A DNA stretch of 38,090 nt from Acidimicrobiia bacterium (GTDB taxonomy: Bacteria > Actinomycetota > Acidimicrobiia > Acidimicrobiales > Bin134): assembly GCA_022819825.1 (NCBI GenBank), contig JAJEGM010000002.1, forward strand, positions 1 through 38,090, given 5' to 3'. Positions 15,828-24,320 of the stretch are shown one piece after another (within the stretch, counting starts at the first letter, position 1; each line of letters opens with the position of its first letter). Under the pieces are notes generated by a model. The model saw only the letters and a list, made by a program, of their open reading frames with translations, did no database searches and was not told the origin of the DNA. Position numbers and translations under genes: made by a program.

Positions 15828-16208
15828 ATGTCTGAACAACACGACACCATGATGTATCCCACTATTGAGGAGCTCTTGGGCCGCACTGATTCCAAGTTCC
15901 GCCTGGTAACGCTGGGAGCGCTGCGGGCCTGCCAGATCAACTCCTATTTCGGCCAGCTCGGCGAGGGCTTGGGCGCCATGGTGCCGCCCCAGGTGTTGAC
16001 CATGTCCCGCAAACCCCTGTCGATTGCCTTCGAGGAGATCGCGTCCGACAAGATCATCGCCACTGATCCTCCCGAGGTCACCGAAGAGGACTTGTTGGCC
16101 GATTCCATGATTCCCACTGGCGAGGCCAATCTGGAAGAAGCCGCTCTAGAGCAAGCCGACGGTGATGACGCTGGTCTAGACGGGGCCGATCTGGACTCAG
16201 CGTCCTGA
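15828..16208 (+). CDS. rpoZ: RNA polymerase omega subunit
   Basis: 126 residues. Helps assembly and stability of RNA polymerase through contact with beta-prime. The omega-typical N-terminal part is clear: PTIEELLGRTDSKFRLVTLGALRACQ near 12-37, then KPLSIAFEEIASDKI near 62-76. The C-terminal 45 residues are strongly acidic (Glu/Asp/Ala). ATG 15828 has a GAAGAAGG purine stretch upstream. Genomic place after gmk is conserved. Only 7 nt separate its stop from coaBC. Confidence 0.93.
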   Translation: MSEQHDTMMYPTIEELLGRTDSKFRLVTLGALRACQINSYFGQLGEGLGAMVPPQVLTMSRKPLSIAFEEIASDKIIATDPPEVTEEDLLADSMIPTGEANLEEAALEQADGDDAGLDGADLDSAS

Positions 16209-16215
16209 CAAACCC

Positions 16216-17454
16216 ATGACTTCGCTCGCCGGCAAGCGAATCGTGCTTGGCGTGAGCGGGGGGATCGCGGCATATAAGGCGGTAGAGATCTGCCGTCGAC
16301 TGATGGACGAGGGCGCCCATGTCATTCCGGTGCTCACCAAAGGCGCCACCCGCTTTGTGGGCCGCACCACCTTCGACGCGCTGGCCTCGGAGCGGGTGCA
16401 GATGAGCCTGTTCGACGAAGACGACCCCATTCCCCACACCACATTGGGCCAGACGGCCGACTGCGTGCTCGTGGCCCCGGCCACTGCCCGGGTGATCGGC
16501 GCCTACGCCGCCGGAATCAGCTCAGACCTGCTGACTGCCACGCTCATTGCCACCCGGGCTCCGGTGGTGGTCTGTCCGGCCATGCACACCGAGATGTGGG
16601 AGCACCCCGCGGTGGCCGACAACATCGCCACTCTGGTCGAACGGGGTGTTCACATCGTGGGTCCTGAGTCGGGACGACTGGCGGGAGGCGACGAGGGTGC
16701 TGGGCGTCTCAGCTCGCTGGCCGACATCGTGGCTGCGGTGAGCCAGGCACTCGTTGTCGGCGACCAACGCTCCGATATGGCTGGCCTGTCGGTGGTGGTC
16801 ACGGCGGGGGGTACCCGGGAGCCCATCGACCCGGTGCGCTATATCGGGAACCATTCCTCGGGCAAGCAGGGCTACGCCTTCGCCGAAGAGGCCGCTGGTC
16901 GGGGCGCCTCAGTGACCGTCGTCACCACAGTGGACCGCCCTGGTCCTCTGGGTGCGACAGTGGTGCCAGGGTTCACAGTAGTCAGAGTGGACACCGCGGA
17001 GGAGATGGCGGCGGCCACCGCCGCCGCCGCCAAAGAGGCCGATGTAGTGATCATGGCCGCGGCAGTGGCGGATTTCCGGCCGGTGGATCCTGCCGGGGTG
17101 AAACTCAAGAAGCGCGATGGGGTGCCGGCTATCGAGTTGGAGCCCACCCCTGACATCCTGGCCTCACTGGGGGCGTCCAAGCCTGAGGGCCAGATCCTGA
17201 TCGGCTTCGCCGCTGAGACCTGCGATGTGGCCGACAATGCGGCGGCCAAGCTGAACGGCAAGGGCGCCGACTACATCGTGGCCAATGATGTGACCGCCGA
17301 AAACGCCGGTTTTGCGCACGACACCAACGAGGTGCTGGTGCTAGCTTCCGATGGCCGGGTCCACTCGGTTGGACTGCGCTCCAAGCGCCAGGTGGCCCAA
17401 GCCGTTCTCGACCTCGTGGTAGCCGACCGCGACGGTCGAGCCAACGTCCGCTAG
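16216..17454 (+). CDS. coaBC: Bifunctional phosphopantothenoylcysteine decarboxylase / phosphopantothenate-cysteine ligase
   Basis: 412 residues. Makes 4'-phosphopantetheine for coenzyme A in two steps. The N-terminal CoaC flavoprotein domain (about 1-190) starts with [18 protein letters not shown]; it holds the active-site His in PHTTLG and the substrate clamp PAMHTEMW, with His where many families have Asn (the His form is, to my knowledge, usual in actinobacteria). The C-terminal CoaB domain starts near 194 with [25 protein letters not shown] and ends with the ADYIVANDV and NEVLVL blocks. Upstream stop and start are bridged by CTG ACA AAC CCA TGA. Confidence 0.95.
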   Translation: MTSLAGKRIVLGVSGGIAAYKAVEICRRLMDEGAHVIPVLTKGATRFVGRTTFDALASERVQMSLFDEDDPIPHTTLGQTADCVLVAPATARVIGAYAAGISSDLLTATLIATRAPVVVCPAMHTEMWEHPAVADNIATLVERGVHIVGPESGRLAGGDEGAGRLSSLADIVAAVSQALVVGDQRSDMAGLSVVVTAGGTREPIDPVRYIGNHSSGKQGYAFAEEAAGRGASVTVVTTVDRPGPLGATVVPGFTVVRVDTAEEMAAATAAAAKEADVVIMAAAVADFRPVDPAGVKLKKRDGVPAIELEPTPDILASLGASKPEGQILIGFAAETCDVADNAAAKLNGKGADYIVANDVTAENAGFAHDTNEVLVLASDGRVHSVGLRSKRQVAQAVLDLVVADRDGRANVR

Positions 17455-17462
17455 GAGAATCA

Positions 17463-18638
17463 ATGAGCCAAGGGTCAAATGGCCGGTACCGCTTCACGTC
17501 TGAGTCAGTCACCGGTGGTCACCCCGACAAGATCGCCGACCAGATATCCGACGGGGTGCTGGATGCCCTCCTTGAGGTGGATATCGGCAGCCGGGTGGCG
17601 TGTGAGACTCTGGTGACCACCGGTCTGGTGGTGGTGGCTGGGGAGATCTCCACCGATGGCTATATCGATATCCCCCGGGTGGTGCGCGACACCATCACCG
17701 GGATCGGCTACGACCGGGAAGACTACGGCTTCGACGGCAACACCTGCGGCGTGATGGTGTCCATCGACGACCAGTCTCCTGATATTGCCCAGGGAGTCGA
17801 CCGGCTCGACCCGCTGGAGCAGGGGGCCGGCGACCAGGGGATGATGTTCGGGTTCGCCTGCGACGAGACCCCCGAGCTGATGCCGCTGCCCATCCACATC
17901 GCCCACCGGATGGTGGAGCGCCTGACCGAAGTTCGCCGGGCGGGCACGGTGCCCTATCTGCGGCCCGACGGCAAGAGCCAGGTGACGTTCGAATACGAGG
18001 GGACCAAGGCAGTGGGTTTGAGCACTGTGCTGATGTCGGCTCACCATCGCGACGGAACCGACCTCAAGGAGATGAAAGACGACCTCAAAGAGCAGGTCAT
18101 CGACCCGGTGGTTCCCGAGCAGTTCCGCGACGACCACTACGAAGTGCTGGTTAATCCCACGGGGAAGTTCGTGAGGGGCGGCCCGGTGGCCGACGCCGGA
18201 CTCACCGGGCGCAAGATCATCGTGGACACCTACGGGGGCATGGCCCGCCACGGCGGGGGCGCCTTCTCGGGCAAGGATCCCAGCAAGGTGGACCGCTCGG
18301 CGGCCTACGCCGCCCGCTGGGTGGCCAAGAACGTCGTGGCTGCCGGAGCGGCGTCCCGCTGCGAGGTGCAGGTGTCCTATGCCATCGGCATCGCCCGACC
18401 TGTGTCGGTAATGGTGGAGACTTTCGGCACCGAGACGGTGGACCCGGCCAAGATCAGCCATCAGGTGAGCGAGATCTTCGACCTGCGGCCGGCAGCCATC
18501 ATCCGGGACTTGGAGTTGCTGCGGCCGATCTACCGGAACACGGCGGCCTACGGCCACTTCGGGCGCAGCCCCGAGAGCACGTTCACCTGGGAGCGCACCA
18601 ACCGGGTGGACGACCTGCGCTCGGCTCTGGGGCTCTGA
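17463..18638 (+). CDS. metK: S-adenosylmethionine synthetase
   Basis: 391 residues, normal length. Makes SAM from methionine and ATP. ATP-binding GHPDK at 19-23, [12 protein letters not shown] near 121-132, and the P-loop-like [16 protein letters not shown] near 263-278 are intact. ATG 17463 has AGGAG 6 nt upstream; the site overlaps the coaBC stop TAG, so the genes are probably co-transcribed. No SAM riboswitch is possible in the 8-nt gap. Confidence 0.97.
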   Translation: MSQGSNGRYRFTSESVTGGHPDKIADQISDGVLDALLEVDIGSRVACETLVTTGLVVVAGEISTDGYIDIPRVVRDTITGIGYDREDYGFDGNTCGVMVSIDDQSPDIAQGVDRLDPLEQGAGDQGMMFGFACDETPELMPLPIHIAHRMVERLTEVRRAGTVPYLRPDGKSQVTFEYEGTKAVGLSTVLMSAHHRDGTDLKEMKDDLKEQVIDPVVPEQFRDDHYEVLVNPTGKFVRGGPVADAGLTGRKIIVDTYGGMARHGGGAFSGKDPSKVDRSAAYAARWVAKNVVAAGAASRCEVQVSYAIGIARPVSVMVETFGTETVDPAKISHQVSEIFDLRPAAIIRDLELLRPIYRNTAAYGHFGRSPESTFTWERTNRVDDLRSALGL

Positions 18639-18648
18639 CCACGGCCTC

Positions 18649-20361
18649 TTGAACGTTTGGGTCCTCCCCGACGTTGCAGCAGTAGACCGCGAGTTCACCT
18701 ACTCAGTTCCCGACGGCTGGGCTGACGACCCCCGATTCGGGGTGGGATCCATGGTGCGGGTGGCGCTGCACGGCCGCCGGGTGGGGGGCTGGATCACAGA
18801 GACGAATGCAGAGGCTCCCGAGGGGGTTGATCTGGCGCCGCTGGCCAAGCTGAGCGGGTTGGGGCCGAGCCGTGATCTGATCGAGCTCAGCCAATGGGCC
18901 GCATGGCGCTGGGCTGGGCGCCGGGTGCACTTTCTCCGAACTGCCTCGCCACCCCGCATGGTGGCCGCACTGTCCCGTCCGCAGCGCAGCCGACTGGCGT
19001 CCACCGGCCACTATGACGATCTGTTCGAGGGTGAAGGCCGCACTGTGCGCCATGGGCCATCAGACGATCCGCTGCCCATCGCTATGGCCGCGGCGGCCCG
19101 AGGCCAAGCGCTGATCCTGGTACCCGACCACGACCGCGCCGACGGGCTGGCTCGGCAGTTGCAGCGAGAGGGCGCCTGGGCTGTCCGCTATCCCGATGGC
19201 TGGGCGGCGGCAGCGGCGGGGGCGACGGTGGTGGGCACCATGTCGGCGGCTTGGGCCCCGGCGCCCAATCTGGCCGCGGTGCTGGTGATCGACGAACACG
19301 ACGAGTCGTTTCGCTCCGAGGCAGCCCCCACATGGAGCGGCCGGGACGTGGCGGTGGAGCGGGCTCGTCGAGCCGGTGTGCCCTGCGTGCTGCTGTCGTC
19401 GGTTCCCAGCCTGGAGGCCCTGCGATCCCGGCGTGTCATGCGCCCTTCCCCGGGCGTCGAGAGCGACAGCTGGCCAAATGTTGAGGTGGCGGACCGCCGC
19501 AGCGAGGATCCCGGCCGGGCCGGGCTGTACTCCCCGGCGCTGGTGCAGGCCCTGCGCGACGGCGGCCGAGTAGCCTGTGTGCTTAACCGCCGGGGTCGCT
19601 CGCTGCTGCTGGCCTGTCAGCTCTGCGGGGAGCTAGCGGTGTGTACCGAGTGCGGGTCGTCCATGGTCCAGACCGAGGACAAGGGCATGAAGTGCCGTAC
19701 GGCCGGCCATGTGCGCCCGACCGTATGCGCGGAGTGCGGTAGCACCAAGATGCGCAATCTGCGGGCCGGTATCAAGCGGGTCCGCGAGGAGGTGGAGGCG
19801 CTGGTTCGCGCTCCCGTTGCTGAGGTCACCAGCAGCGGGTATGTCGGCCCACCCACCGCCCGAGTGGTGGTGGGCACCGAGGCGGTGCTGCATTTGGGCC
19901 GGCCGTTCGACGTGGTGGCCTTCTTGGAGTTGGACCAGGAATTGCTGGCCCCCCGATTCCGAGCCCGGGAGCAGGCTCTGGCCCTCATTGCCCGTGCCGC
20001 GCGCATCACAGGTCCCCGTGACGGTGGGGGAAAGATCGTGCTGCAAACTCGCATGCCCGACGACCCCGTGGTGCAGGCCGCGCTCCAGGCCGATCCGGCC
20101 CTATTGGCCCGAATGGAGCGAGACCGCCGCCAAGAATTGAGCCTGCCTCCCTACGGAGCCATCGCGGTGGTTTCCGGCCCAGTCGCCGGGGAGTTCATGG
20201 AGCGCTTCGGCACCCCGCTGGACGTCCAGATCGCCCCCGACCCCAGCGGCCAGTTCTTCCTGCGGGCCCCCGATTACGACACCCTTTGTGACGCCCTTGC
20301 CGCTGTAGAACGCCCAACCGGCCGCCTCCGTATCGACGTCGACCCCATCAGAGCGATCTAG
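18649..20361 (+). CDS. priA: PriA-like primosomal protein lacking helicase motifs
   Basis: 570 residues, compared with about 730 for helicase-active PriA. The N-terminal 3'-DNA-binding domain (WVLPDVAAVDREFTYSVP) and the zinc-binding Cys region (CQLCGELAVCTECGSS through CAECGS, about 325-365) are clear. No Walker A GxGKT is present, and the DEEH box is replaced by VIDEHDE near 225. Actinobacterial PriA proteins generally show this decay; they may act as loading or structural factors in replication restart. TTG 18649 is used because it starts the conserved N-terminus. A 4-codon CTG mini-ORF links the metK stop to this start. The stop overlaps that of the convergent gene by 2 nt. Confidence 0.88.
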   Translation: MNVWVLPDVAAVDREFTYSVPDGWADDPRFGVGSMVRVALHGRRVGGWITETNAEAPEGVDLAPLAKLSGLGPSRDLIELSQWAAWRWAGRRVHFLRTASPPRMVAALSRPQRSRLASTGHYDDLFEGEGRTVRHGPSDDPLPIAMAAAARGQALILVPDHDRADGLARQLQREGAWAVRYPDGWAAAAAGATVVGTMSAAWAPAPNLAAVLVIDEHDESFRSEAAPTWSGRDVAVERARRAGVPCVLLSSVPSLEALRSRRVMRPSPGVESDSWPNVEVADRRSEDPGRAGLYSPALVQALRDGGRVACVLNRRGRSLLLACQLCGELAVCTECGSSMVQTEDKGMKCRTAGHVRPTVCAECGSTKMRNLRAGIKRVREEVEALVRAPVAEVTSSGYVGPPTARVVVGTEAVLHLGRPFDVVAFLELDQELLAPRFRAREQALALIARAARITGPRDGGGKIVLQTRMPDDPVVQAALQADPALLARMERDRRQELSLPPYGAIAVVSGPVAGEFMERFGTPLDVQIAPDPSGQFFLRAPDYDTLCDALAAVERPTGRLRIDVDPIRAI

Positions 20362-20555
20362 TCGAGGGTGCGACCCTCCACGGTCGAAATCCGCTCCCCG
20401 TGGCTGTTCAGCCTGTCATCGGTGCGCTCGATGTAGCGATTCAAGTTGGCCTCAAGGCTGTCGAGGCGATGCTCGATGCGCCGCAGATAGAAGCCGAGGA
20501 TGCTGACAATGCTCGCCCCGTAAACGCTCAGCATGACAGTTGTTGTGACATCCAT
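20358..20555 (-). CDS. Small single-pass membrane protein with coiled coil
   Basis: 65 residues from ATG 20555, which has AGGAAAG upstream. One N-terminal hydrophobic segment (about 6-24, VMLSVYGASIVSILGFYL) is followed by a charged heptad-like region (RRIEHRLDSLEANLNRYIE). It looks like a membrane-anchored coiled-coil protein of the sort often seen in phage-like or toxin-like small genes, but no family is recognised. Its stop codon overlaps the priA stop (CTAG), so the two genes converge. Confidence 0.6.
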   Translation of the reverse strand: MDVTTTVMLSVYGASIVSILGFYLRRIEHRLDSLEANLNRYIERTDDRLNSHGERISTVEGRTLD

Positions 20556-20601
20556 ATTCGTTTGTCTTTCCTGCTGGATGTGCCTCGGGGGAAGCCTTAT
20601 C

Positions 20602-20607
20602 ACTATA
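20602..20607 (-). promoter_or_regulatory. Putative -10 box of the small membrane protein gene
   Basis: Minus-strand TATAGT, good match to TANNNT, gives a leader of about 40 nt that contains the AGGAAAG site. No clear -35 box. Confidence 0.4.
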
Positions 20608-20630
20608 TCCCTGGGACACGGCCATTTGGC

Positions 20631-21233
20631 TCAGGTTTGTGGCTGAACCTCCAGAATTCGGTAGCCGCGGCGGGAGCTGAGCCGGGTGGTGGGCCAGCCT
20701 TCTTGGTTGAGCCATCGGGCCAGGGAGTCGGAGCCCAAGTTCTTGTTGACCACCAGATAGGCATGGCCCTCGTCGGTTAGCCGCCCCAGCCAAGTCCCCA
20801 GCACCTCGTGTAGGGCAGCTTTGCCGATGCGGATGGGCGGATTGGAGTAGATGGCGGCAAAACGCACGTCAGGGGGCACTTCGTCGGGGTGGCACACCGT
20901 GGCGTCGGGGCGGCCATAGCGGTCCAAGTTGGCCCGGCACAGCTCCAATGCCCGGGAGTTCACGTCCACTGCCCACAGCGGCGTCTGCGGAGACCATTGG
21001 CCTAGAGCTACCGCAATGGGTCCATAGCCACAGCCCAAGTCCAGCAGTTGCCCGTTTTGGGGCGGGCGGGACGCCTCAGCCAGCAGATAGCGGGTGCCGA
21101 AGTCCACCTCCTCGGCCGCGAACACCCCCCGGTCAGTGGCCAGCTCCACATCTAGATCGCCCACCCGCAATCCGACCGTTCCCGGCCGTCGTTTCCCGCC
21201 CGGCGAGGCGCTGTAGTAGTGCGAGTCGCCCAC
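20631..21233 (-). CDS. RsmC/RlmG-like class I SAM-dependent methyltransferase
   Basis: 200 residues from GTG 21233. The sequence HYYSASPGG then DRGVFAAEEVDFGTRYLL, LLDLGCGYGPIAVAL (SAM-binding), VDVNSRALELC and IYSNPPIRIGK (catalytic NPP motif of N2-guanine rRNA methyltransferases) is that of the small MTS-domain family. Probable 16S or 23S rRNA guanine N2-methylation; the exact target cannot be read. GTG 21233 has TACCGT 6 nt upstream; ATG 21257 is an alternative that would overlap the def start. It is transcribed away from def. Confidence 0.82.
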   Translation of the reverse strand: MGDSHYYSASPGGKRRPGTVGLRVGDLDVELATDRGVFAAEEVDFGTRYLLAEASRPPQNGQLLDLGCGYGPIAVALGQWSPQTPLWAVDVNSRALELCRANLDRYGRPDATVCHPDEVPPDVRFAAIYSNPPIRIGKAALHEVLGTWLGRLTDEGHAYLVVNKNLGSDSLARWLNQEGWPTTRLSSRRGYRILEVQPQT

Positions 21234-21239
21234 AGATTG

Positions 21240-21249
21240 ACGGTAACCT
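21240..21249. promoter_or_regulatory. Overlapping divergent -10 boxes for the methyltransferase and def
   Basis: Plus strand: TAACCT 21244-21249, 6 nt before ATG 21256 (def). Minus strand: TACCGT at 21245-21240, 6 nt before GTG 21233 (methyltransferase). The two hexamers share 21244-21245, and both predict leaderless mRNAs, so only one polymerase could occupy this 10-bp segment at a time. Confidence 0.45.
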
Positions 21250-21255
21250 GCTTTC

Positions 21256-21789
21256 ATGGCCCCACTGCGGATACGGGTGTATGGCGACCCGGTTTTGCGG
21301 CGCGTGGCCGAAGATGTGACCGACATCGACGGGGCGATGGCCGATCTGTGCCAGGAGATGCTCACCGCCATGTATGAGGCCCCGGGCATCGGGTTGGCCG
21401 CACCGCAGGTGGGGGTGTCGCAGCGGTTCTTCGTGTATGACTTCGGCGATGGTGCCGGAGTGCTGGTCAACCCGGAGATCACCGAGAGCGACGGCGAGTG
21501 GACCTACAACGAGGGTTGCTTGTCGGTGCCAGAGCTGTCGTGGGAGATCGTCCGTCCCCGCCAGATCCACCTCAAGGCCTATGACCTTGAGGGCAACGAG
21601 GTAAACCTTGAGGCCGAGGACCTCCAGGCTCGCCTGTTCCAGCACGAGCTGGACCACTTGGAGGGCAAGATCCTGCTCGATTACCTGGACGAGGATCAGC
21701 GCCGGGAGGCCAAGCGCATTCTCCGAGAGCGGGCAATGAGTGGGCCGAGTAGTCCTCCCACCAGCGGCGACGGGCTGTCGTTGCCGTGA
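21256..21789 (+). CDS. def: Peptide deformylase
   Basis: 177 residues. Removes the formyl group from nascent N-terminal Met. The three motifs are intact: GIGLAAPQVG (about 44-53), EGCLSVP with metal ligand Cys88, and QHELDHLEGK with His130, Glu131 and His134. The C-terminus has a polar tail beyond the catalytic core. Directly followed by fmt with a GTGA overlap, pairing formylation and deformylation genes as in many bacteria. Confidence 0.95.
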   Translation: MAPLRIRVYGDPVLRRVAEDVTDIDGAMADLCQEMLTAMYEAPGIGLAAPQVGVSQRFFVYDFGDGAGVLVNPEITESDGEWTYNEGCLSVPELSWEIVRPRQIHLKAYDLEGNEVNLEAEDLQARLFQHELDHLEGKILLDYLDEDQRREAKRILRERAMSGPSSPPTSGDGLSLP

Positions 21790-22667
21790 TCGACCCGCCG
21801 GCGAAAATCCGCCGGCTCGTCTTCCTCGGCACTCCCCGTGAGTCCGTGCCCTTTCTGAATGCACTGGCTGCGGCTGGTTTCGATATGGCCTTGGCCGTGA
21901 CCCGCCCCGACAAGCGACGGGGGCGGCGGGCAGCGCCCACCCCCAGCCCGGTAAAGGCCGTCGCCCAAGACCTGGGCATCCCGGTTTCCTCCGATGTGGA
22001 CGATGTACTGGGCGCTGATGCGGACTTGGGCGTGGTGGTGGCCTTCGGGCAGATCATCAAGCCCCACGTTCTGGATCGGCTGGCCATGGTCAACGTCCAT
22101 TTCTCACTGCTGCCCCGCTGGCGGGGCGCGGCCCCCGTGGAACGGGCCATCCTGGCTGGAGACCAGACCACCGGGGTGTGCCTGATGGAGGTGGCTGAGG
22201 GTCTGGATACCGGCCGGGTCTACCGTCGAGTCGAGGTCCCCATTGGGCCCGACATCACGGCCGAGGCGCTGCGGGCCGAATTGGTGGAAATCGCGGCTCC
22301 AATGCTCGTGGATGCCCTGAATGAGGGCCTTGGTGTGCCAGCACCCCAGGAGGGCGAGCCGGTCTACGCCGCCAAAATCACCCGAGACGAGCTCCGCCTC
22401 GACTGGGGGCAGCCTGCGGAGCACTTGCACCGGCAAGTCCGGGTAGGCGGGGCGTGGACTATGTGGAGGGGCAAGACTCTCAAGGTCTGGGAGGCTCGTA
22501 CCATCGAAGGTTCCCTTCCACCAGGGCAGATGGACGGCGCCTGCGTGGGTACTGGCCAAGGGTTGCTGGAGTTGGTGGGTGTGCAGGCCGAGGGCAAGTC
22601 CCGGCAGGCCGCCGAGAACTGGATCCGAGGTGCCCGTCCCACTCCTGATGACCGGCTCGGACTGTGA
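21786..22667 (+). CDS. fmt: Methionyl-tRNA formyltransferase
   Basis: 293 residues from GTG 21786, overlapping the def stop. Transfers formyl from 10-formyl-THF to initiator Met-tRNA. The formyltransferase core is clear: RLVFLGTPRESVPFL, VVVAFGQIIKP, the catalytic VNVHFSLLPRWRGAAPVERA and GVCLMEVAEGLDTG with the catalytic Asp. A C-terminal beta domain follows. Slightly shorter than the usual 305-315 residues. The stop overlaps the rsmB GTG (GTGA). Confidence 0.95.
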   Translation: MIDPPAKIRRLVFLGTPRESVPFLNALAAAGFDMALAVTRPDKRRGRRAAPTPSPVKAVAQDLGIPVSSDVDDVLGADADLGVVVAFGQIIKPHVLDRLAMVNVHFSLLPRWRGAAPVERAILAGDQTTGVCLMEVAEGLDTGRVYRRVEVPIGPDITAEALRAELVEIAAPMLVDALNEGLGVPAPQEGEPVYAAKITRDELRLDWGQPAEHLHRQVRVGGAWTMWRGKTLKVWEARTIEGSLPPGQMDGACVGTGQGLLELVGVQAEGKSRQAAENWIRGARPTPDDRLGL

Positions 22668-23821
22668 GTTCCTCCCCATCGGGGCCAGTTTCGAAGAACG
22701 CCCGAGCCGTTGCCGCCAAGCTCATCGATCGCGTTGAGCGGGACGGCGCCTACGCCAACCTGGTGCTGGCTTCAGCCGAATTGCCCGACCGCGATGCCGG
22801 GCTGATCACCGAGTTGGTCTACGGGGTCACCCGCATGCGTCGGGCGCTGGACTACCTGATCGACGGCTTCGTATCCGACCCACCCGACCTCACCACCCGC
22901 AACCTGCTGCGGATCGGCGCCTACCAGCTGCACATGCTGGACACCCCGGCCTATGCCGCAGTGAGCGAGACCGTCGAAGCCGCGCCCCGCCGCCAACGGG
23001 GATTTGTCAACGCAGTCTTGCGCCGGGTGGCTGATGTGGAGCCGACCTGGCCTACTGAGGCCATTCGGCTGAGCTACCCGGATTGGCTGGTGGAGCGATT
23101 GGAGGCCGACCTCGGCGCGAAAGAGGCCCATACTGCGCTGGAGCAGATGAACCAGCCATCGCCAGCCACTATCCGCCCCGACGGCTATGTCCAAGATCTC
23201 GCCTCCCAGTGGGTAGCTGAGCTGGTGGGTGCCCAGCCAGGGGAGCGGGTGCTGGACATGTGCGCTGGCCCCGGAGGCAAGGCCACCGCCCTGGCCGGCA
23301 GCTCGGCCAGGGTGGTGGCTGCTGACCATCGCCGGCATCGGGCCACGCTGGTAGCGGCCAATGCCGTCAAGACGGCCTCTTCCTTAGCCGGAGTAGTAGC
23401 CGCTGACGGCCGTCGTCCGCCGTTTCGTTCCAGATCGTTCGACCGTGTGCTGGTGGACGCCCCTTGCTCAGGGTTGGGCGTGCTGGGACGGCGAGCCGAC
23501 GCCCGCTGGCGAGTGAAACCCGATGATGTAGAGGAACTAGCCCACCTCCAAGCCGAGCTGGTCCGAGCCGCGTTCGGCCTCGTCCGTCCGGGAGGAATGG
23601 TGATCTACAGCGTATGCACCATGACGAAGGCCGAAACAGCGGCCATCGACGACGCTGTGGCCCAAGAGCACCCCGATGCCGTCGCTATCCCTATTACAAC
23701 CAGTGATCCTCGCTGGCGCTCCCATTCCCGCGGCGCCCTAGTCCTCCCCCAAGACCACAACACCGACGCAATGTTCGTAGCCAAGTACCAAGCCCCTCAC
23801 CACGCCGGTTCAGGCCAGTAG
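22664..23821 (+). CDS. rsmB: 16S rRNA m5C967-type methyltransferase RsmB (Sun/Fmu family)
   Basis: 385 residues. An N-terminal NusB-like RNA-binding domain (about 8-135) precedes an m5C methyltransferase domain: SAM site VLDMCAGPGGKATALAG, catalytic DAPCSGLGVLGRR and second Cys in YSVCTMTKAE. GTG 22664 overlaps the fmt stop, so def-fmt-rsmB form a coupled unit as is common in bacteria. The rpe gene that follows it in mycobacteria is absent here. Confidence 0.94.
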   Translation: MSSSPSGPVSKNARAVAAKLIDRVERDGAYANLVLASAELPDRDAGLITELVYGVTRMRRALDYLIDGFVSDPPDLTTRNLLRIGAYQLHMLDTPAYAAVSETVEAAPRRQRGFVNAVLRRVADVEPTWPTEAIRLSYPDWLVERLEADLGAKEAHTALEQMNQPSPATIRPDGYVQDLASQWVAELVGAQPGERVLDMCAGPGGKATALAGSSARVVAADHRRHRATLVAANAVKTASSLAGVVAADGRRPPFRSRSFDRVLVDAPCSGLGVLGRRADARWRVKPDDVEELAHLQAELVRAAFGLVRPGGMVIYSVCTMTKAETAAIDDAVAQEHPDAVAIPITTSDPRWRSHSRGALVLPQDHNTDAMFVAKYQAPHHAGSGQ

Positions 23822-23831
23822 TCTCCCAGCG

Positions 23832-24320
23832 ATGGCTGATCAAGAAACCGCGGGACTGGCCGCCAAGATTCTCACCGTGTCCGACGGGGTGATCGCCGGC
23901 ACCCGCCAAGACGGCTCGGGCGACGCCCTAATGGAGATGCTGGCCGGCGAGGGCTATGAGATTGCCGACCGCCGGGCGGTGGAGGACGGTGTTGAATCGG
24001 TGCGCGACGCCCTGCTGGACATGGCGGATGGGTTCGCCGGCCTCATAGCCACCACCGGCGGGACCGGTTTCGGCCCCCGCGACCTCACCCCAGAGGGCAC
24101 CGCGGCCGTGCTGGAGCGCCGAGCCGATGGTTTGGCCGAAGCCTCCCGGTTGGTGAGCCCCTTCGGGCGCTTGTCCCGGGCGATTGCCGGAACGAGGGGC
24201 ACGGCTCTGATTGTGAACCTGCCCGGCTCGCCCAAGGGGTCGGTGGAGTGCCTGGGCGCGGTGCTCGATGTTGTCCCCCACGCCCTGCGCCTGCTGGCCG
24301 ACCAGCCCACCGAGCATTGA
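23832..24320 (+). CDS. mog: MogA/MoaB-family molybdopterin adenylyltransferase
   Basis: 162 residues. The MPT-binding signature TTGGTGFGPRDLTPEGTAAV is present (about 75-95), with the N-terminal AKILTVSDGVIAG and the later NLPGSPKG loop. Such proteins adenylate molybdopterin during molybdenum cofactor synthesis, although MoaB-type members can be degenerate. TAGTCT 23819-23824, 7 nt before ATG 23832, overlaps the rsmB stop and may be a leaderless promoter. No other moa or moe gene is in the window. Stop overlaps the ribD TTG. Confidence 0.88.
   Translation: MADQETAGLAAKILTVSDGVIAGTRQDGSGDALMEMLAGEGYEIADRRAVEDGVESVRDALLDMADGFAGLIATTGGTGFGPRDLTPEGTAAVLERRADGLAEASRLVSPFGRLSRAIAGTRGTALIVNLPGSPKGSVECLGAVLDVVPHALRLLADQPTEH

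Noticed and set aside
17455-17462. SAM riboswitch before metK
   Set aside because: The gap after coaBC is only 8 nt, with a normal ribosome site; no room for a riboswitch.
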